A DNA stretch of 64,000 bases from RYN-230 sp963782185 (GCA_963782185.1 CAWAJB010000022.1:19679-83678), one strand, 5' to 3'. Positions 43,588 to 53,128 are shown, numbered from the stretch's first letter. Made by a program: numbers and translations. The notes: generated by a model not told the origin, from the sequence alone.

Positions 43588-43680
43588 TCAGCCGTGCTGC
43601 AATCGGCCAGTGGCTCCAGAGAGCGCGGCCGCGTAGCCGCCTGAGCCGCCGCCCAGGACGATCAGGTCATGGCCGGTCAT
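43588..43680 (-). pseudogene. lpdA: Dihydrolipoamide dehydrogenase (E3), N-terminal stub
   Basis: Thirty codons from ATG 43680: MTGHDLIVLGGGSGGYAAAL, the FAD-binding GGGSGG motif, then ten unrelated residues and a stop. The start overlaps the E1beta stop (ATGA), showing the original order E1beta-E3-E2. The remaining 430 or so codons have been deleted. Confidence 0.8.
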
Positions 43681-44600
43681 TCCGTGGCCACCCTCCGCAC
43701 GATTTCGGCGATTTGCGCCGCCTGGGGCAGGACCGCATCCTCAAGCGGCGGACTGGTGGGCGTGGGGGTGTTCTTCGCGCCGATCCGGGCCACTGGCTGG
43801 TCCAGCCACCAGAAGCACTCCTCCTGGATGACGGCGGCGATCTCGGCTCCGTAGCCGAGCCGCAGGGCGGCTTCGTGCACGACCACAGCCCGGGAGGTCT
43901 TCCGTACCGACGCCACGATGGTTTCCACGTCCAGCGGGACCAGCGTCCGCACGTCAACCACTTCCGCCGAGATGCCCTCTTTATCCAGCTCGGCCGCGAC
44001 ATCCAGGCACTCGGACACATACGCCCCGTAGGTGATGACGCTGACCTGGCTGCCTTCGCGGACCACCTTGGCTTGCCCGAGGGGCATGGGTTCCAGCGGC
44101 AACGGGGCTGATGTCCGCAGCCGGCGATAGAGGTATTTGCTCTCCAGGAAGAGGACCGGGTTATTGTCCCTGATCGAACTGATCAGCAGGCCAGCGGCGT
44201 CCTCCGGGGTTCCCGGTGTCACGATCTTCAGGCCGGGCACATGAGCGAAATACGATTCGACACTCTGGGAATGCGTGGGCCCGGCGCGGAGGCGGGCGCC
44301 GAACGGCGCCCGGAGCGTCACCGGCATCGGGTCACCCGTCCGGTAATGGTGCCGGGCCATGACGTTGATGATCTGGTCGAACGCGGCCGAGATGAAGTCG
44401 GCGAACTGATACTCCACCACCGGCCGCAGCCCCAGCAGCGCCGCACCTGCCGCCAGGCCGGTGAACCCGGACTCGGCCATGGGCGTGTCTACTACGCGGC
44501 GGGGCCCGAACTTGTCCAGAAATCCCTTGGTGACCTTGAAGGCACCGCCGAACTGGCCGACGTCCTCACCGATGATGAAAACGTCCGGATCGGCCTCCAT
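43677..44600 (-). CDS. 2-oxoacid dehydrogenase E1 beta subunit, N-terminally truncated
   Basis: 307 residues from ATG 44600 (MEADPDVFIIGEDVGQFGGA). Family segments: TPMAESGFTGLAAGAALLGL, PVTLRAPFGARLRAGPTHSQ, VDVRTLVPLDVETIVASVRK, VVVHEAALRLGYGAEIAAVI. Intact E1beta has about 20-25 more residues before EMEADPDVF; those are replaced by the end of a flavin monooxygenase gene, joined at about 44605. The present ATG may still be used but without its own ribosome site. E1alpha is absent. Confidence 0.85.
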   Translation of the reverse strand: MEADPDVFIIGEDVGQFGGAFKVTKGFLDKFGPRRVVDTPMAESGFTGLAAGAALLGLRPVVEYQFADFISAAFDQIINVMARHHYRTGDPMPVTLRAPFGARLRAGPTHSQSVESYFAHVPGLKIVTPGTPEDAAGLLISSIRDNNPVLFLESKYLYRRLRTSAPLPLEPMPLGQAKVVREGSQVSVITYGAYVSECLDVAAELDKEGISAEVVDVRTLVPLDVETIVASVRKTSRAVVVHEAALRLGYGAEIAAVIQEECFWWLDQPVARIGAKNTPTPTSPPLEDAVLPQAAQIAEIVRRVATE

Positions 44601-45978
44601 CTCGATCGGGCAGCACCGCGCAGGACTCGTAGCGCTGGTTTAGTTCTGTGCCTTGCGCGTTGAACTCCGTGTTCTTCCACTCGACGGCCTTAACCAGCGC
44701 CTCGCGCGCGGCAATTCCTTCCGGGCTGGGGTCGGCAAGCTTGGCCAGGCCGGCCGCAACCGGATCGGCTTCGCCGACGGTCCGGAACGCCTCGTTGATC
44801 GGCCCGTAATCCACACGCGACTGGTTGGCCCGGGCGACCACCTGCTTCCCGACCGACGCCCGCTCGTCGGAATAGGAGCCGAGAAGCCCCATGCCTGCCC
44901 ATCCCCTGAGGACGTAGGCCAGCTTCCACGCCAGGTTGAACGCATCCTGGATGGAGGTGTTCGACCCGAGGCCGCTCGATGGCGGGTGCCGGTGCACCGC
45001 GTCGCCGCCGCAGAACACCCGTCCGGACGAGTACCGGGTCACCCACGCCTGGTTGATCTGCCAGGTGGTGACGCTCTCGATCTCCACCTCGACCTCAGGG
45101 TCGCCGATCATCTCCCGGATCCGGGGCATGACCGCTTCCGGCCGGAGGTCGGGTTCGGGTCCATTGATGTCGTAGCCCCAGCCGGCGATCCACTGCGTCC
45201 AGGGCCGGACGGCACGGAATGTGCCCATGCCGATCTCGCCGTAGCCAGCGCCAGGCGTCATGATCCAGTGCAGGATGCTCGGGCGGTGCTCGACGTATCT
45301 AGCCAGGTCGGCCCTGAACAAGGTGTAGATCGTCCCGGCGCGCCCCATGGTGCCTTCAATAGGCAGCCCGAGTTCCTCGACGATGGCCGAGCGGGCGCCG
45401 TCCGCGCCGACAAGGAAGCGGCTCCGGACGGTGTACTCCCGTCCGGTCAGCCGGTCCCGCAGGGTCAACGTCACGCCGGTTTCATCCTGGACGTGCGATA
45501 GGTACTCGGTGTTAAAGGCCATCTGGGCGCCCCGCTCGGCGGCGTTCTTTACCAGGACGGGTTCCAGGTACGGCTGCGGGATGTCCAGCAGCGGGCACGG
45601 GCTGCCTTGCAGGTAGTCCCCGATGCGGTTCTCGCCGGTGCCCCAGGTCCGCAGCCGCGCGACTTCTTTGCCGGCCAGGCTGGTGGTGAACATGGTGTCG
45701 CCCATGAGGCTCCATGGCGTACTGACTGCTGTGGCCTCCTCCTCGACGCCGAGGTCGCGCAGCACCTCGAGGGTCCGCTGGTTGGTGATGTGGGCGCGCG
45801 GGCTGTTGGCCAGCCAGTTCCACTTGCTTGCTACCCGGACCCGAACGCCGTAGGTGGCCAGGGCGAGCGCGCAGGTGGCGCCGGTCGGGCCGGTGCCCAC
45901 GACCAGGACGTCGGTGTCGTATGCCTCATCTCCGGATCCGGCCCTGCCACGTCCGGTGCCGGGCTGCTCGCCGCTCAT
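44566..45978 (-). pseudogene. FAD-dependent aromatic monooxygenase (TfdB/MhpA-like), C-terminally truncated
   Basis: ATG 45978. FAD-binding GxGxxG in VLVVGTGPTGATCALAL, the DG motif in FLVGADGARSAIVEELGLP, and the second FAD motif in FCGGDAVHRHPPSSGLGSNT followed by IQDAFNLAWKLAYVLRG. Native sequence ends at about RYESCAVLPD; the last residues DRDGGRSGRF are read from the E1beta gene in another frame. About 130 residues (the thioredoxin-like C-terminal part) are missing. Such enzymes hydroxylate phenolic rings using NAD(P)H. Upstream gene overlaps by four bases. Confidence 0.85.
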
Positions 45979-46085
45979 GCCGGTGCCTCCACCAACTGCG
46001 GCACCGGAGCTGCAGGCCTGACGCTGATCGCCGGTACCATACGCGGGCCGGTCGCGTTTGGCGGGGTGGTGCGCGCGGTGCTCAC
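45975..46085 (-). CDS. Tiny coupled ORF, 36 aa
   Basis: GTG at 46085 overlaps the stop of the hydratase, and its TGA overlaps the ATG of the monooxygenase, both by four bases. Product MSTARTTPPNATGPRMVPAI and so on, ending in LVEAPA; Pro- and Ala-rich, no known family. Overlap on both sides suggests it is translated; it may be a leftover of a larger gene removed by deletion. Confidence 0.4.
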   Translation of the reverse strand: MSTARTTPPNATGPRMVPAISVRPAAPVPQLVEAPA

Positions 46086-46885
46086 GGCGCCTCCTGCGTC
46101 TGTGTGGTGAAGCTGGCGTGCACGGAGCCGAGCCCGGTCAGCTCCGCGCGGAAGGTGTCGCCAGGTGCGACCGGGACCATCGGCCCGAGCGCACCGGACA
46201 GGATGACGTCGCCGGCCCGCAGTGGCTGGCCGTAATCGCGGGCAGTAGTGGCCAGCCAAGCGACGGCGGTGAGGGGATCGCCGAGGCAGTCGGCGCCGCT
46301 GCCGGTGGACACGACTTCCCCGTTGCGGGTCATGCTCATCCCGACTGCTGCAGGATCGAACCTGTGCAGTGGCGTGTGGGCGGCGCCGAGGACGAACAGG
46401 CCGGATGAGGCGTTGTCGGCGACAGTGTCGACAATGCTGATGTCCCAGCCGGCGATGCGGCTGTCAACGATTTCAAGGGCGGCGACGGCGTAGCCGGCAG
46501 CGGCGCGGACCGCGCTGGCGCTGATGTCGCCGGGCTGGTCCAGGTCGCCGGTAAGGACGAACGCGATCTCGGCTTCGATGCGGGGCTGCAGCAGCCGGCT
46601 GTGGTCCACCGGTGTGTCCTGCGGGCAGGCCATGTCGTCCAGCAGCTTCCCGAAGTCGGGCTGGTCCACGCCGAGCTGGGCCTGGACCTTGGGGTTGGTC
46701 AGCCCGATCTTCCAGCCGACGAGTGTTGCGCCGTTGCTGGTGCGTGCGCCGATCAGCGCGGTTTGCACGGCGTAGGCGGTATTGATGTCACCGGCTGGCA
46801 GCAGGTCCCGGACGGGCGGGCAGGGCCGCCGGCTGTCCGCGGCAGCGGCCAGCCGTACGGCGGCCTCACCGACGGCGGTCATCAC
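46082..46885 (-). CDS. 2-keto-4-pentenoate hydratase (MhpD/FAH family)
   Basis: 267 residues, ATG 46885. FAH-fold features: TLVGWKIGLTNPKVQAQLGV, metal-binding glutamates in IEAEIAFVLTGDLD, ALEIVDSRIAGWDISIVDT with the aspartate, NGEVVSTGSGADCLGDPLTA. Adds water to 2-hydroxypenta-2,4-dienoates in meta-cleavage degradation of aromatics. Lies between an alpha/beta hydrolase and a ring monooxygenase, which fits that pathway; ring-cleavage dioxygenase, aldolase and acylating aldehyde dehydrogenase are not in the window. Confidence 0.88.
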   Translation of the reverse strand: MMTAVGEAAVRLAAAADSRRPCPPVRDLLPAGDINTAYAVQTALIGARTSNGATLVGWKIGLTNPKVQAQLGVDQPDFGKLLDDMACPQDTPVDHSRLLQPRIEAEIAFVLTGDLDQPGDISASAVRAAAGYAVAALEIVDSRIAGWDISIVDTVADNASSGLFVLGAAHTPLHRFDPAAVGMSMTRNGEVVSTGSGADCLGDPLTAVAWLATTARDYGQPLRAGDVILSGALGPMVPVAPGDTFRAELTGLGSVHASFTTQTQEAP

Positions 46886-46925
46886 CCGGGTCCCGGGACA
46901 GTCAGAACGGTGTGCGGGCCGGTAC

Positions 46926-47789
46926 TCACGGGGCCTGCTCCTCGCTGAGGAACTGCAGGATCAGCTTGTTGAACACCTCGCGCTGTTCCCATTGGGGCCA
47001 GTGCCCGGCGCCAGTGATGTGCTCGAACCGGCCGCCGGGGATCTTGGCGGCCATGTCCATTCCCGCCGCGGCGGGTCCGGACGGGTCGTTGGAGGTCCAG
47101 ATCACCAGCGCGCCGTGCGGCACCGCGGCGAGCTCGGCATCAGTGATCAGGTTGCGGCGCCGTACTTCCGGGTCCTGCAGGCACAGGATGTGCCGCATTG
47201 ACTCGGCGAACCCTGGCTGGGCGTAGATCGTCTTGCGGATGGCGACGAGTTCATCGGTGACGGTCGCGGGGTCAGCCATCAGCCATTCGAGCCGGGCCCG
47301 GATCCGCTCGTCGCTGGGGTCGTCGGCCGCGGCCTGGGACAGGCTGCGGATCCGTTCCATGACCTCCGGCCTGGCCATCGTGCCGCCGGGGGTGTTGAGC
47401 ACGATCTTGCCGGTTCGCTCGAGATGGGCGGCTGCGAACTTCACCGCGACCCAGCCGCCGAGCGATTCCCCGTTCAGGTGGGCCACGTCAATGTCGAGAG
47501 CGTCGAGCAGCCCGACCAGGTGCTGGACATAATCGGGCAGTTCGAGGTCGGCCGTGGCGGGGGTGGTGTAGCCGTGGCCGGGGTAGTCGTAGGCGATGAC
47601 GTGGTACTGCTCGGCCAGTGCCGGGATGTTGTGAGCGTAGGCCTCCAGATGGCCACCAGTACCGGGCATGAGGATCAGCGGCTCACCGCCGCCGGCTTCC
47701 AGGATGCGGGTGGACCATGGGCCGACCTGCACGTACCGGACGGTATGTGGGGTACTGCCGAGCGCGACCCAGACGGGGGTGTCGCTCAC
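46926..47789 (-). CDS. Alpha/beta hydrolase, meta-cleavage hydrolase-like
   Basis: 287 residues, ATG 47789, overlapping the stop of the isochorismatase-like gene. Nucleophile serine in AHLNGESLGGWVAVK (GxSxG), probable acid in VIWTSNDPSGPA, histidine in ITGAGHWPQWEQ. Oxyanion region LILMPGTGGHLEAY. Similar to MhpC and other C-C bond hydrolases, but substrate assignment is by context only. Confidence 0.88.
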   Translation of the reverse strand: MSDTPVWVALGSTPHTVRYVQVGPWSTRILEAGGGEPLILMPGTGGHLEAYAHNIPALAEQYHVIAYDYPGHGYTTPATADLELPDYVQHLVGLLDALDIDVAHLNGESLGGWVAVKFAAAHLERTGKIVLNTPGGTMARPEVMERIRSLSQAAADDPSDERIRARLEWLMADPATVTDELVAIRKTIYAQPGFAESMRHILCLQDPEVRRRNLITDAELAAVPHGALVIWTSNDPSGPAAAGMDMAAKIPGGRFEHITGAGHWPQWEQREVFNKLILQFLSEEQAP

Positions 47790-48399
47790 TGGTGCACTCC
47801 CTGCCTGGTCAGCGCGTCGATGACCTCGGCGCTGGTGGCGATCTCGGCGAGCAAGCCCAGCGAGGCGATCGAGGCGTCGTGGGCGCCGGGGTCAGCGGCG
47901 CTGCACGCGTCAGCGACGATGATGGTCCGGTAGCCCAGGTCGCTGGCCTGCCGGGCGGTGCCCTCGACCGAGGCGTTGGTGGCGACGCCGGTGAACACCA
48001 CCGTGTTGACGCCGCGCGAGCGCAGGATGACGTCCAGCTGGCTGGCCGAGAAACCGCCGACCCGTTTGTGGGTGAGGACGACGTCGCCGCCTTGTGGTGT
48101 GAGCTGCGGGACGATCTCGGCCTTGTCGCTGCCCTCGATCAGGCACTGAGCCTGCATGGTCATGGCCAGCAGGGGTGAGTTGGCGACAAGGTCGGGGTAG
48201 CCGGGCTGCCAGGCGACGCGGGTATAGACAACGGTGACACCCGCGGCGCGGGCCGTGTCGAGCAGCTTGCCGATTATGCCGATGACATCGCGTTCGTTGG
48301 CCTGGGCGGCGAAGAAGCCGCCCAGGGCACCGTCAGCAGTGACGACGTCTTTTGCATGTGCACCGCGATGACGGCGGTGCTAGACGGGTTCAGGTCCAT
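47786..48399 (-). pseudogene. Isochorismatase/cysteine hydrolase family, N-terminal frameshift
   Basis: ATG 48399: MDLNPSSTAVIAVHMQK, then a missing base at about 48349 (CAAAAG-ACG); in the next frame DVVTADGALGGFFAAQANER and onward to the stop at 47786. An internal ATG at 48163 gives a shorter open frame of 125 residues. The usual catalytic aspartate of the DMQ motif is histidine (HMQ), and the usual cysteine of ATNVCVE is serine (ATNASVEGTARQA). The protein may therefore lack cysteine-hydrolase activity even before the frameshift. Confidence 0.8.
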
Positions 48400-48432
48400 G
48401 AGGGTCTGTCTCCTTGGGTGCCGGCGGCCTGG

Positions 48433-49503
48433 TCAGGCGCGGGCGAGGATGGATGTGCCGATGTCGTTGACATCGCGTTCGGCGGTAAACGGGTTGGACA
48501 GGAACACGCTGACCAGGTTGACGCCGGAATCCAGCATCAGCTGGGTCTGCTCAGCGACGTCGTCTGGGCCGCCGTACATGCACCAGTAGTCGACGAGTTC
48601 CTTGGTGATGAGGGGCTTGTGCGCTGGGTCCAGGCCGCGCAGGTACTTCGCCCACGTCTCGAGATAGTGCGGCTGGTCCGGGGAGTTCGGGTCGCCGAGG
48701 TAGGCCATGGCGGCCTGGTTCGAGGCATTGACGATTGGTTCGCCGAGTTCGTCGACGTGCTCATTCATGAAACCGACGTTGGTCAGGCAGGAGGAGATTG
48801 GCCCGGACCCGAATCCCTGGGTGATGGCGTCTTCCCAGTTCTCGCCGTTGCGCAGCTGGTAGAACCAGGTGAGGGAGATGAGCTTGACCGAGCCCTGCGG
48901 ACGGCCTGCTTCGGCGACGGCCTTGTCCAGTTCCCGCTTGACGAGGTTGATCATGTCCGGCTGCGGGCCGAGGCAGTAGATGACGGCGTCCGCGAGTGCT
49001 GCGGCCGCCTTGAGTCCGCGCGGGCCGCCGCAGGCCATCCAGATCGGCACGTCGTTGATGTCGTACCACAGGCCGTTAGGGTCGAGGAATTCGATTTCGG
49101 TTTCCTGGCCGTGCCAGCGGTGCGTGACGCGTTCGCCGCGCAGCAGACCGCGTGATACCTCGACCGACTGGACGAGTTCCTTGATCGTGGCGGGACGGTT
49201 GCCCATCGAGCGCAGCGCGTTGTTGGCGGTGCCGATGCCGAGGAACGTGCGTCCCGGCGCGAGATGGTTCAGCGTGGCGACGGAGTTCGCGGTCACTGGC
49301 GCGATCCGGGTCAGCGGGTTGGTGACCATCGTGCCCAGGTTGATGGTGGACGTGACCTGCGACGCCAGGGCGAGCTGCTGGTAGGGGTCGGAAAACAGCA
49401 GCGGGCCTTCGCCCACGCCGAAATGGGTAACGCCGAGGTCCTCGGCCTGCTTGACCAGGCCGACCTGGTCGATTTTCGCGCATGTTCCGATGCAGAAGTC
49501 CAT
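48433..49503 (-). CDS. LLM-class flavin (F420 or FMN)-dependent oxidoreductase
   Basis: 356 residues from ATG 49503 (AAAGGAGC upstream); the frame is open to 49767 but unlike the family there. Luciferase-like barrel: MDFCIGTCAKIDQVGLVKQA, THFGVGEGPLLFSDPYQQLA, LGTMVTNPLTRIAPVTANSV, TFLGIGTANNALRSMGNRPA, VPIWMACGGPRGLKAAAALA. Substrate unknown; as first intact gene of the catabolic cluster it may act on the same aromatic or cyclic compound. Confidence 0.9.
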   Translation of the reverse strand: MDFCIGTCAKIDQVGLVKQAEDLGVTHFGVGEGPLLFSDPYQQLALASQVTSTINLGTMVTNPLTRIAPVTANSVATLNHLAPGRTFLGIGTANNALRSMGNRPATIKELVQSVEVSRGLLRGERVTHRWHGQETEIEFLDPNGLWYDINDVPIWMACGGPRGLKAAAALADAVIYCLGPQPDMINLVKRELDKAVAEAGRPQGSVKLISLTWFYQLRNGENWEDAITQGFGSGPISSCLTNVGFMNEHVDELGEPIVNASNQAAMAYLGDPNSPDQPHYLETWAKYLRGLDPAHKPLITKELVDYWCMYGGPDDVAEQTQLMLDSGVNLVSVFLSNPFTAERDVNDIGTSILARA

Positions 49504-49552
49504 TGCCGTGCTCCTTTGCGCCCGGGCTGGCCCGGGATTGGTGGGTATGGCG

Positions 49553-49830
49553 TCAGGCAGGCTGGGCGGCCGGTACCGCGGTGGTGACAGCGAAGCCCGC
49601 GATCCAGTCCGGGATGGGTTCGTAGAAAGAAGAGGTAACCGAGTACGGGCCAGCAGCGGCGAGCGCGGCGTAGGCAGCGATAGAGGTGCGCGTCTCGTGT
49701 GCGGAGTGACCGGCCTGCTTGGTGAACCAGTCTGTGGTCCATCCGTCGATCTTGTGGTTGCCGACAACCCCGTCCAGGCAGGTCATCAGGGTGCTGCCGA
49801 CTTGCAGTAAGGCATCCCGGTGGTCGATGA
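49553..49830 (-). pseudogene. 3' fragment of an unidentified gene, cut by an IS
   Basis: Minus-strand frame ending at 49553: IIDHRDALLQVGSTLMTCLD, GVVGNHKIDGWTTDWFTKQA, SVTSSFYEPIPDWIAGFAVT. No family recognised. The start lies under the IS at 49840. Its place just upstream of the LLM gene suggests it was part of the same operon. Confidence 0.5.
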
Positions 49831-49839
49831 TCGCGTCTC

Positions 49840-50794
49840 GTGTGCCTGCGCTTCGTGTTCCTTCTCGCCGTCCAGATACCCGCATGGCTGCGGCTGTCCA
49901 GGCGTCCGCCGGCGTGGAAGGACGCCGAGATCCTCCTGCTGCGCCACCAGCTGGCGGTCCTGCAGCGGCAGACGCCAGCACGGCCGAGGCTGACATGGAA
50001 CGACCGGGCGCTGTTCGCCGCACTGCTCACGCTCATCCCGCGCTCACGCCACGGCGCGCTGCACTCGTTCATCACCCCTGGCACGATCCTGCGCTGGCGC
50101 CGCGATATCGTCCGCCGCCGCTGGGCCGCCAAATCCAGACCGAAGAGGCCAGGGCGACCACCGACCCACCGCCACATCGTCCGCCTGGTGTTGCGCATGG
50201 CGGCCGACAACGAGCATTGGGGGTACCGGCGGATCGCCGGCGAGCTGGCCGGGCTCGGCATCGCCGTCGCACCCTCGACGGTCTGGGAGATCTTGAAGAG
50301 GCATGGCATCCACCCTGCGCCCCGGCGCGCCGGCCCGGATTGGGCGCAGTTCCTCCGCTCCCAGGCCGAGGCGATCTTGGCCCTGGACCTGTTCACCGTC
50401 AACCTGCTGGACGGCACGAAGGCCTACGTGCTGGCCGCGATCGAACACGCCACCCGCCGGATCCGGATCCTGGGCGCCACCGCCCATCCCGGCGGCCAGT
50501 GGATCGTGCAGCAGGCCCGGAACCTGTGCATGGACCTCGATCAGGCCGGCGCCAACGTCAAGTTCGTGCTGCACGACCGCGACGCCACCTTCCATGAAGG
50601 CTTCGACGCGGTATTCACCGCGGCCGGCCTGCGGATCGTGCGCAGCGGCGTCCGACCACCGGCCTCACATGGCCCTGTCCAGCGCCGCTCCGCTCAAACC
50701 GCTTCCAGCCGAGGTAACCGACCTCGAAGCCTTCCGGGTCCGACGACGCGACCGGGTCGGAGGCGTCATCCACGAGTACCAAGTCGCCGCTTGA
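49840..50794 (+). pseudogene. IS transposase (rve core) with internal deletion, copy D
   Basis: GTG 49840, MCLRFVFLLAVQIPAWLRLS; helix-turn-helix HWGYRRIAGELAGLGIAVAP; first D in AILALDLFTVNLLDGTKAYV; second D in KFVLHDRDATFHEGFDAVF. At about 50640 (GLRIVRSGV) the frame breaks, and the sequence holding the catalytic glutamate is missing; the end RDRVGGVIHEYQVAA appears in another frame at 50794. Inactive. Different lineage from copies A and B. Confidence 0.8.
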
Positions 50795-51052
50795 CCAGTG
50801 AGAACGACGTTTTCGGCAAGGACAGGTTTGAAGCCTCCTCCCGCAAGGCGACTCCGAAGGGCCTACCTTCATCTCCCGCGCAGCACCGCGTCAAGGAACT
50901 CTGCCTACACGCAGCTCCTCTCCACGTTCGTGACACACATCAACGAATATTGCCTGGTCGCATGACGTGGATGAGGTTTTCGGCCCGCACACCCCGGAGG
51001 CGGCGTGGCCAGCGCTGGCCGCAGGCCGACACTCCGGCTATGTGAGGCATGT

Positions 51053-51068
51053 CTAATTGTGAGATTAG
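51053..51068. promoter_or_regulatory. Candidate operator upstream of DtxR-type gene
   Basis: CTAAT-TGTGAG-ATTAG, a 5-6-5 inverted repeat 33 bases before the ATG at 51101. It could bind the DtxR-type regulator (autoregulation). Not a match to a named box. Confidence 0.35.
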
Positions 51069-51100
51069 GGGCGGTTACGGGGCGTGCTTAGATAGGCCGC

Positions 51101-51802
51101 ATGATGGTGGTCTCGGCGGGGCGGGGCTCCTCGTGCTGTGATGCGGGGCGTTCGGAGGCGATGGGGAAGTACCTGCGGGTCATCTACCTGCTGAGCTTCA
51201 AGTCTCCGCCTGTCTTGACCTCTGATGTGGCGGCCCGGCTGGGCGTGGCCCCGCCGTCGGTGTCGGCGATGCTGCGCCGGCTCAGCGTGGCCGGCTTGCT
51301 GGCCGCGTCGGGCAGCGGCGGCATCGCGCTGAGCGAGCACGGCCAGTTTCATGCCCGGGACGTGGTCCGGCGGCACCGGCTGATCGAGACCTTCCTGGTG
51401 CAGGCCGCCGGGATGAGCTGGGATGAGGTGCATGTCGAGGCGGAGGTGCTGCAGCACGCGGTCAGTGAGCTGCTGATCGACCGGATCGACACGGCGCTGG
51501 GGCATCCGCGGCGCGATCCGCACGGCGACCCGATCCCGCCGCCCTCAGGCGAGCACGTCGAGGACTGGTCGCCTGCGCTTGCCGACGTTACCGCAGGTGT
51601 GTGCTTCCGGGTGGATCGGGTCAGCGACGAGGACAGCGCGGCCTTGCAGTATCTGGCGAGCCTGGGAATCCGGCCCGGGGTGATGCTGCGGGTGCTGGAA
51701 CGGGAACCATTCGGCGGGCCGCTGTGGATCGAGACTGGTGGCCAGCGCCGCGCCATGGGAACACCGCTGAGCCATCTTGTGCATGGTGTGGTCCAGCCGT
51801 GA
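51101..51802 (+). CDS. DtxR/MntR-family metal-dependent regulator
   Basis: 233 residues with ATG 51101; the family-like part starts at AMGKYLRVIYLLSFKSPP, so a start within the first 20 codons is possible. Winged helix: VLTSDVAARLGVAPPSVSAM. Metal-binding and dimerisation domain about residues 85-150: GQFHARDVVRRHRLIETFLV with the H/E ligands, HVEAEVLQHAVSELLIDRI. A C-terminal FeoA/SH3-like domain follows (GIRPGVMLRVLEREPFGGPL). Represses metal uptake when Mn2+ or Fe2+ is plentiful. Its stop overlaps the GTG of the Nramp gene, the likely target. Confidence 0.88.
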   Translation: MMVVSAGRGSSCCDAGRSEAMGKYLRVIYLLSFKSPPVLTSDVAARLGVAPPSVSAMLRRLSVAGLLAASGSGGIALSEHGQFHARDVVRRHRLIETFLVQAAGMSWDEVHVEAEVLQHAVSELLIDRIDTALGHPRRDPHGDPIPPPSGEHVEDWSPALADVTAGVCFRVDRVSDEDSAALQYLASLGIRPGVMLRVLEREPFGGPLWIETGGQRRAMGTPLSHLVHGVVQP

Positions 51803-53076
51803 CCGCAGCCGAAGCTGCGCCCCGCGGCCAGCTCACGCTGCGGCAGGTGCAGGCTCGGGGGCGGATCCGTGCCGCGGCGGCCCTGCTGGGCCCGGCGTTC
51901 GTGGCGTCGGTCGCTTACGTTGATCCGGGGAACTTCGCGACCAACTTCGCCGGCGGCGCCGAGCATGGCTATGAGCTGGTATGGGTGATCGTGATGGCCA
52001 ACCTGATGGCCATCCTGGTGCAGTACCTGACCTCCAAGGCCGGCCTGTCCACCGGCCGCAACCTGCCCGAGCTGTGCCGGGAGCGGTTCGGCCGCCGGGC
52101 CAATGTGATCCTCTGGCTGCAAGCCGAGGTCGTCGCGATGGCCACCGACCTCGCCGAGTTCGTCGGCGCCGCGGTCGGGATCAACCTGCTCTTCGGCGTC
52201 CCCCTGTTCCCGGCCGGCCTGATCACCGCGGTCGTCGCCTTTGTCATCCTGGGCCTGGAACAGCGGGGCTACCGGCGTTTCGAGCTGGCGATCATCGCCT
52301 TGCTGGGATTGGTCGGGGCCGGCTTCGTGTACCTGTTCTTCGCCGCCGGCGGCCAGCATTACGGGCAGCTCGCCCAGGGCCTGACGCCGCGCTTGGGCGG
52401 CGCGGACACCCTCGGCCTGACCGTCGGGATCATCGGCGCGACCGTCATGCCGCATGTGGTCTACCTGCACTCGGCCCTGCAAACCAGCCGGGTGCACGCG
52501 GCCGGGCGGCGCGAACGCCGCACCCTGCTGGCCTACAACAAGTGGGACTGCATCATCGGCCTGGGCCTCGCCGGGGTCGTCAACCTGTCCATGCTGTGCA
52601 TCGCCGCCGCCTTGTTCCACAAGCCAGGCCTGACCGGCATCAGCGACCTCGGGCCCATCCACGCCCACCTCGCCACCCTCGTCGGCGGCGGCGCCGCCCT
52701 CGCCTTCGGCGTCGCCCTGATGGCCTCGGGCCTGTCCTCCTCCAGCGTCGGCACCTACGCCGGCCAGATCGTCATGGCCGGCTTCATGAACTGGCGCATC
52801 CCGCTGCTGGCCCGCCGCGCCCTGACCATGATCCCCTCGCTCGTGATCCTCGCCCTCGCCGTCAACACCACCCAGGCACTGGTCTACTCCCAGATCATCC
52901 TGTCCTTCGGCATCCCCTTCGCCCTCATTCCCCTGCTCCTCATCACCAAAGACCCCCGGACCATGACCGACATGGTCAACCGGCGCCTCACCAGCGCCCT
53001 GATGGTCCTGACCACAATCACCATCACCAGCCTCAACCTCTACCTCCTCTACGACGCCCTCACCGGCCTGCCCTGA
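51799..53076 (+). CDS. mntH: Nramp-family Mn2+/Fe2+ transporter
   Basis: 425 residues from GTG 51799 (the frame is open from 51601 but that part overlaps the regulator). Eleven or so helices. Metal-site motifs: VAYVDPGNFATNF in helix 1 (DPGN) and GATVMPHVVYLHSALQTSR in helix 6 (MPH). Conserved loop ELPELCRERFG-like region is NLPELCRERFGRRANVILWL. Proton-coupled divalent metal uptake; four-base overlap with the DtxR-type gene makes a self-regulated metal-uptake operon. Confidence 0.92.
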   Translation: MTAAEAAPRGQLTLRQVQARGRIRAAAALLGPAFVASVAYVDPGNFATNFAGGAEHGYELVWVIVMANLMAILVQYLTSKAGLSTGRNLPELCRERFGRRANVILWLQAEVVAMATDLAEFVGAAVGINLLFGVPLFPAGLITAVVAFVILGLEQRGYRRFELAIIALLGLVGAGFVYLFFAAGGQHYGQLAQGLTPRLGGADTLGLTVGIIGATVMPHVVYLHSALQTSRVHAAGRRERRTLLAYNKWDCIIGLGLAGVVNLSMLCIAAALFHKPGLTGISDLGPIHAHLATLVGGGAALAFGVALMASGLSSSSVGTYAGQIVMAGFMNWRIPLLARRALTMIPSLVILALAVNTTQALVYSQIILSFGIPFALIPLLLITKDPRTMTDMVNRRLTSALMVLTTITITSLNLYLLYDALTGLP

Positions 53077-53113
53077 CACCGCAGACAAGGGCGGCACGGT
53101 GAGCAGACATCGA

Positions 53114-53128
53114 CCGGCGTAACGCCGG
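53114..53128 (+). terminator. Short hairpin after mntH
   Basis: CCGGCG-TAA-CGCCGG, 38 bases past the stop. No U-tract, as usual in high-GC actinobacteria. Confidence 0.4.
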
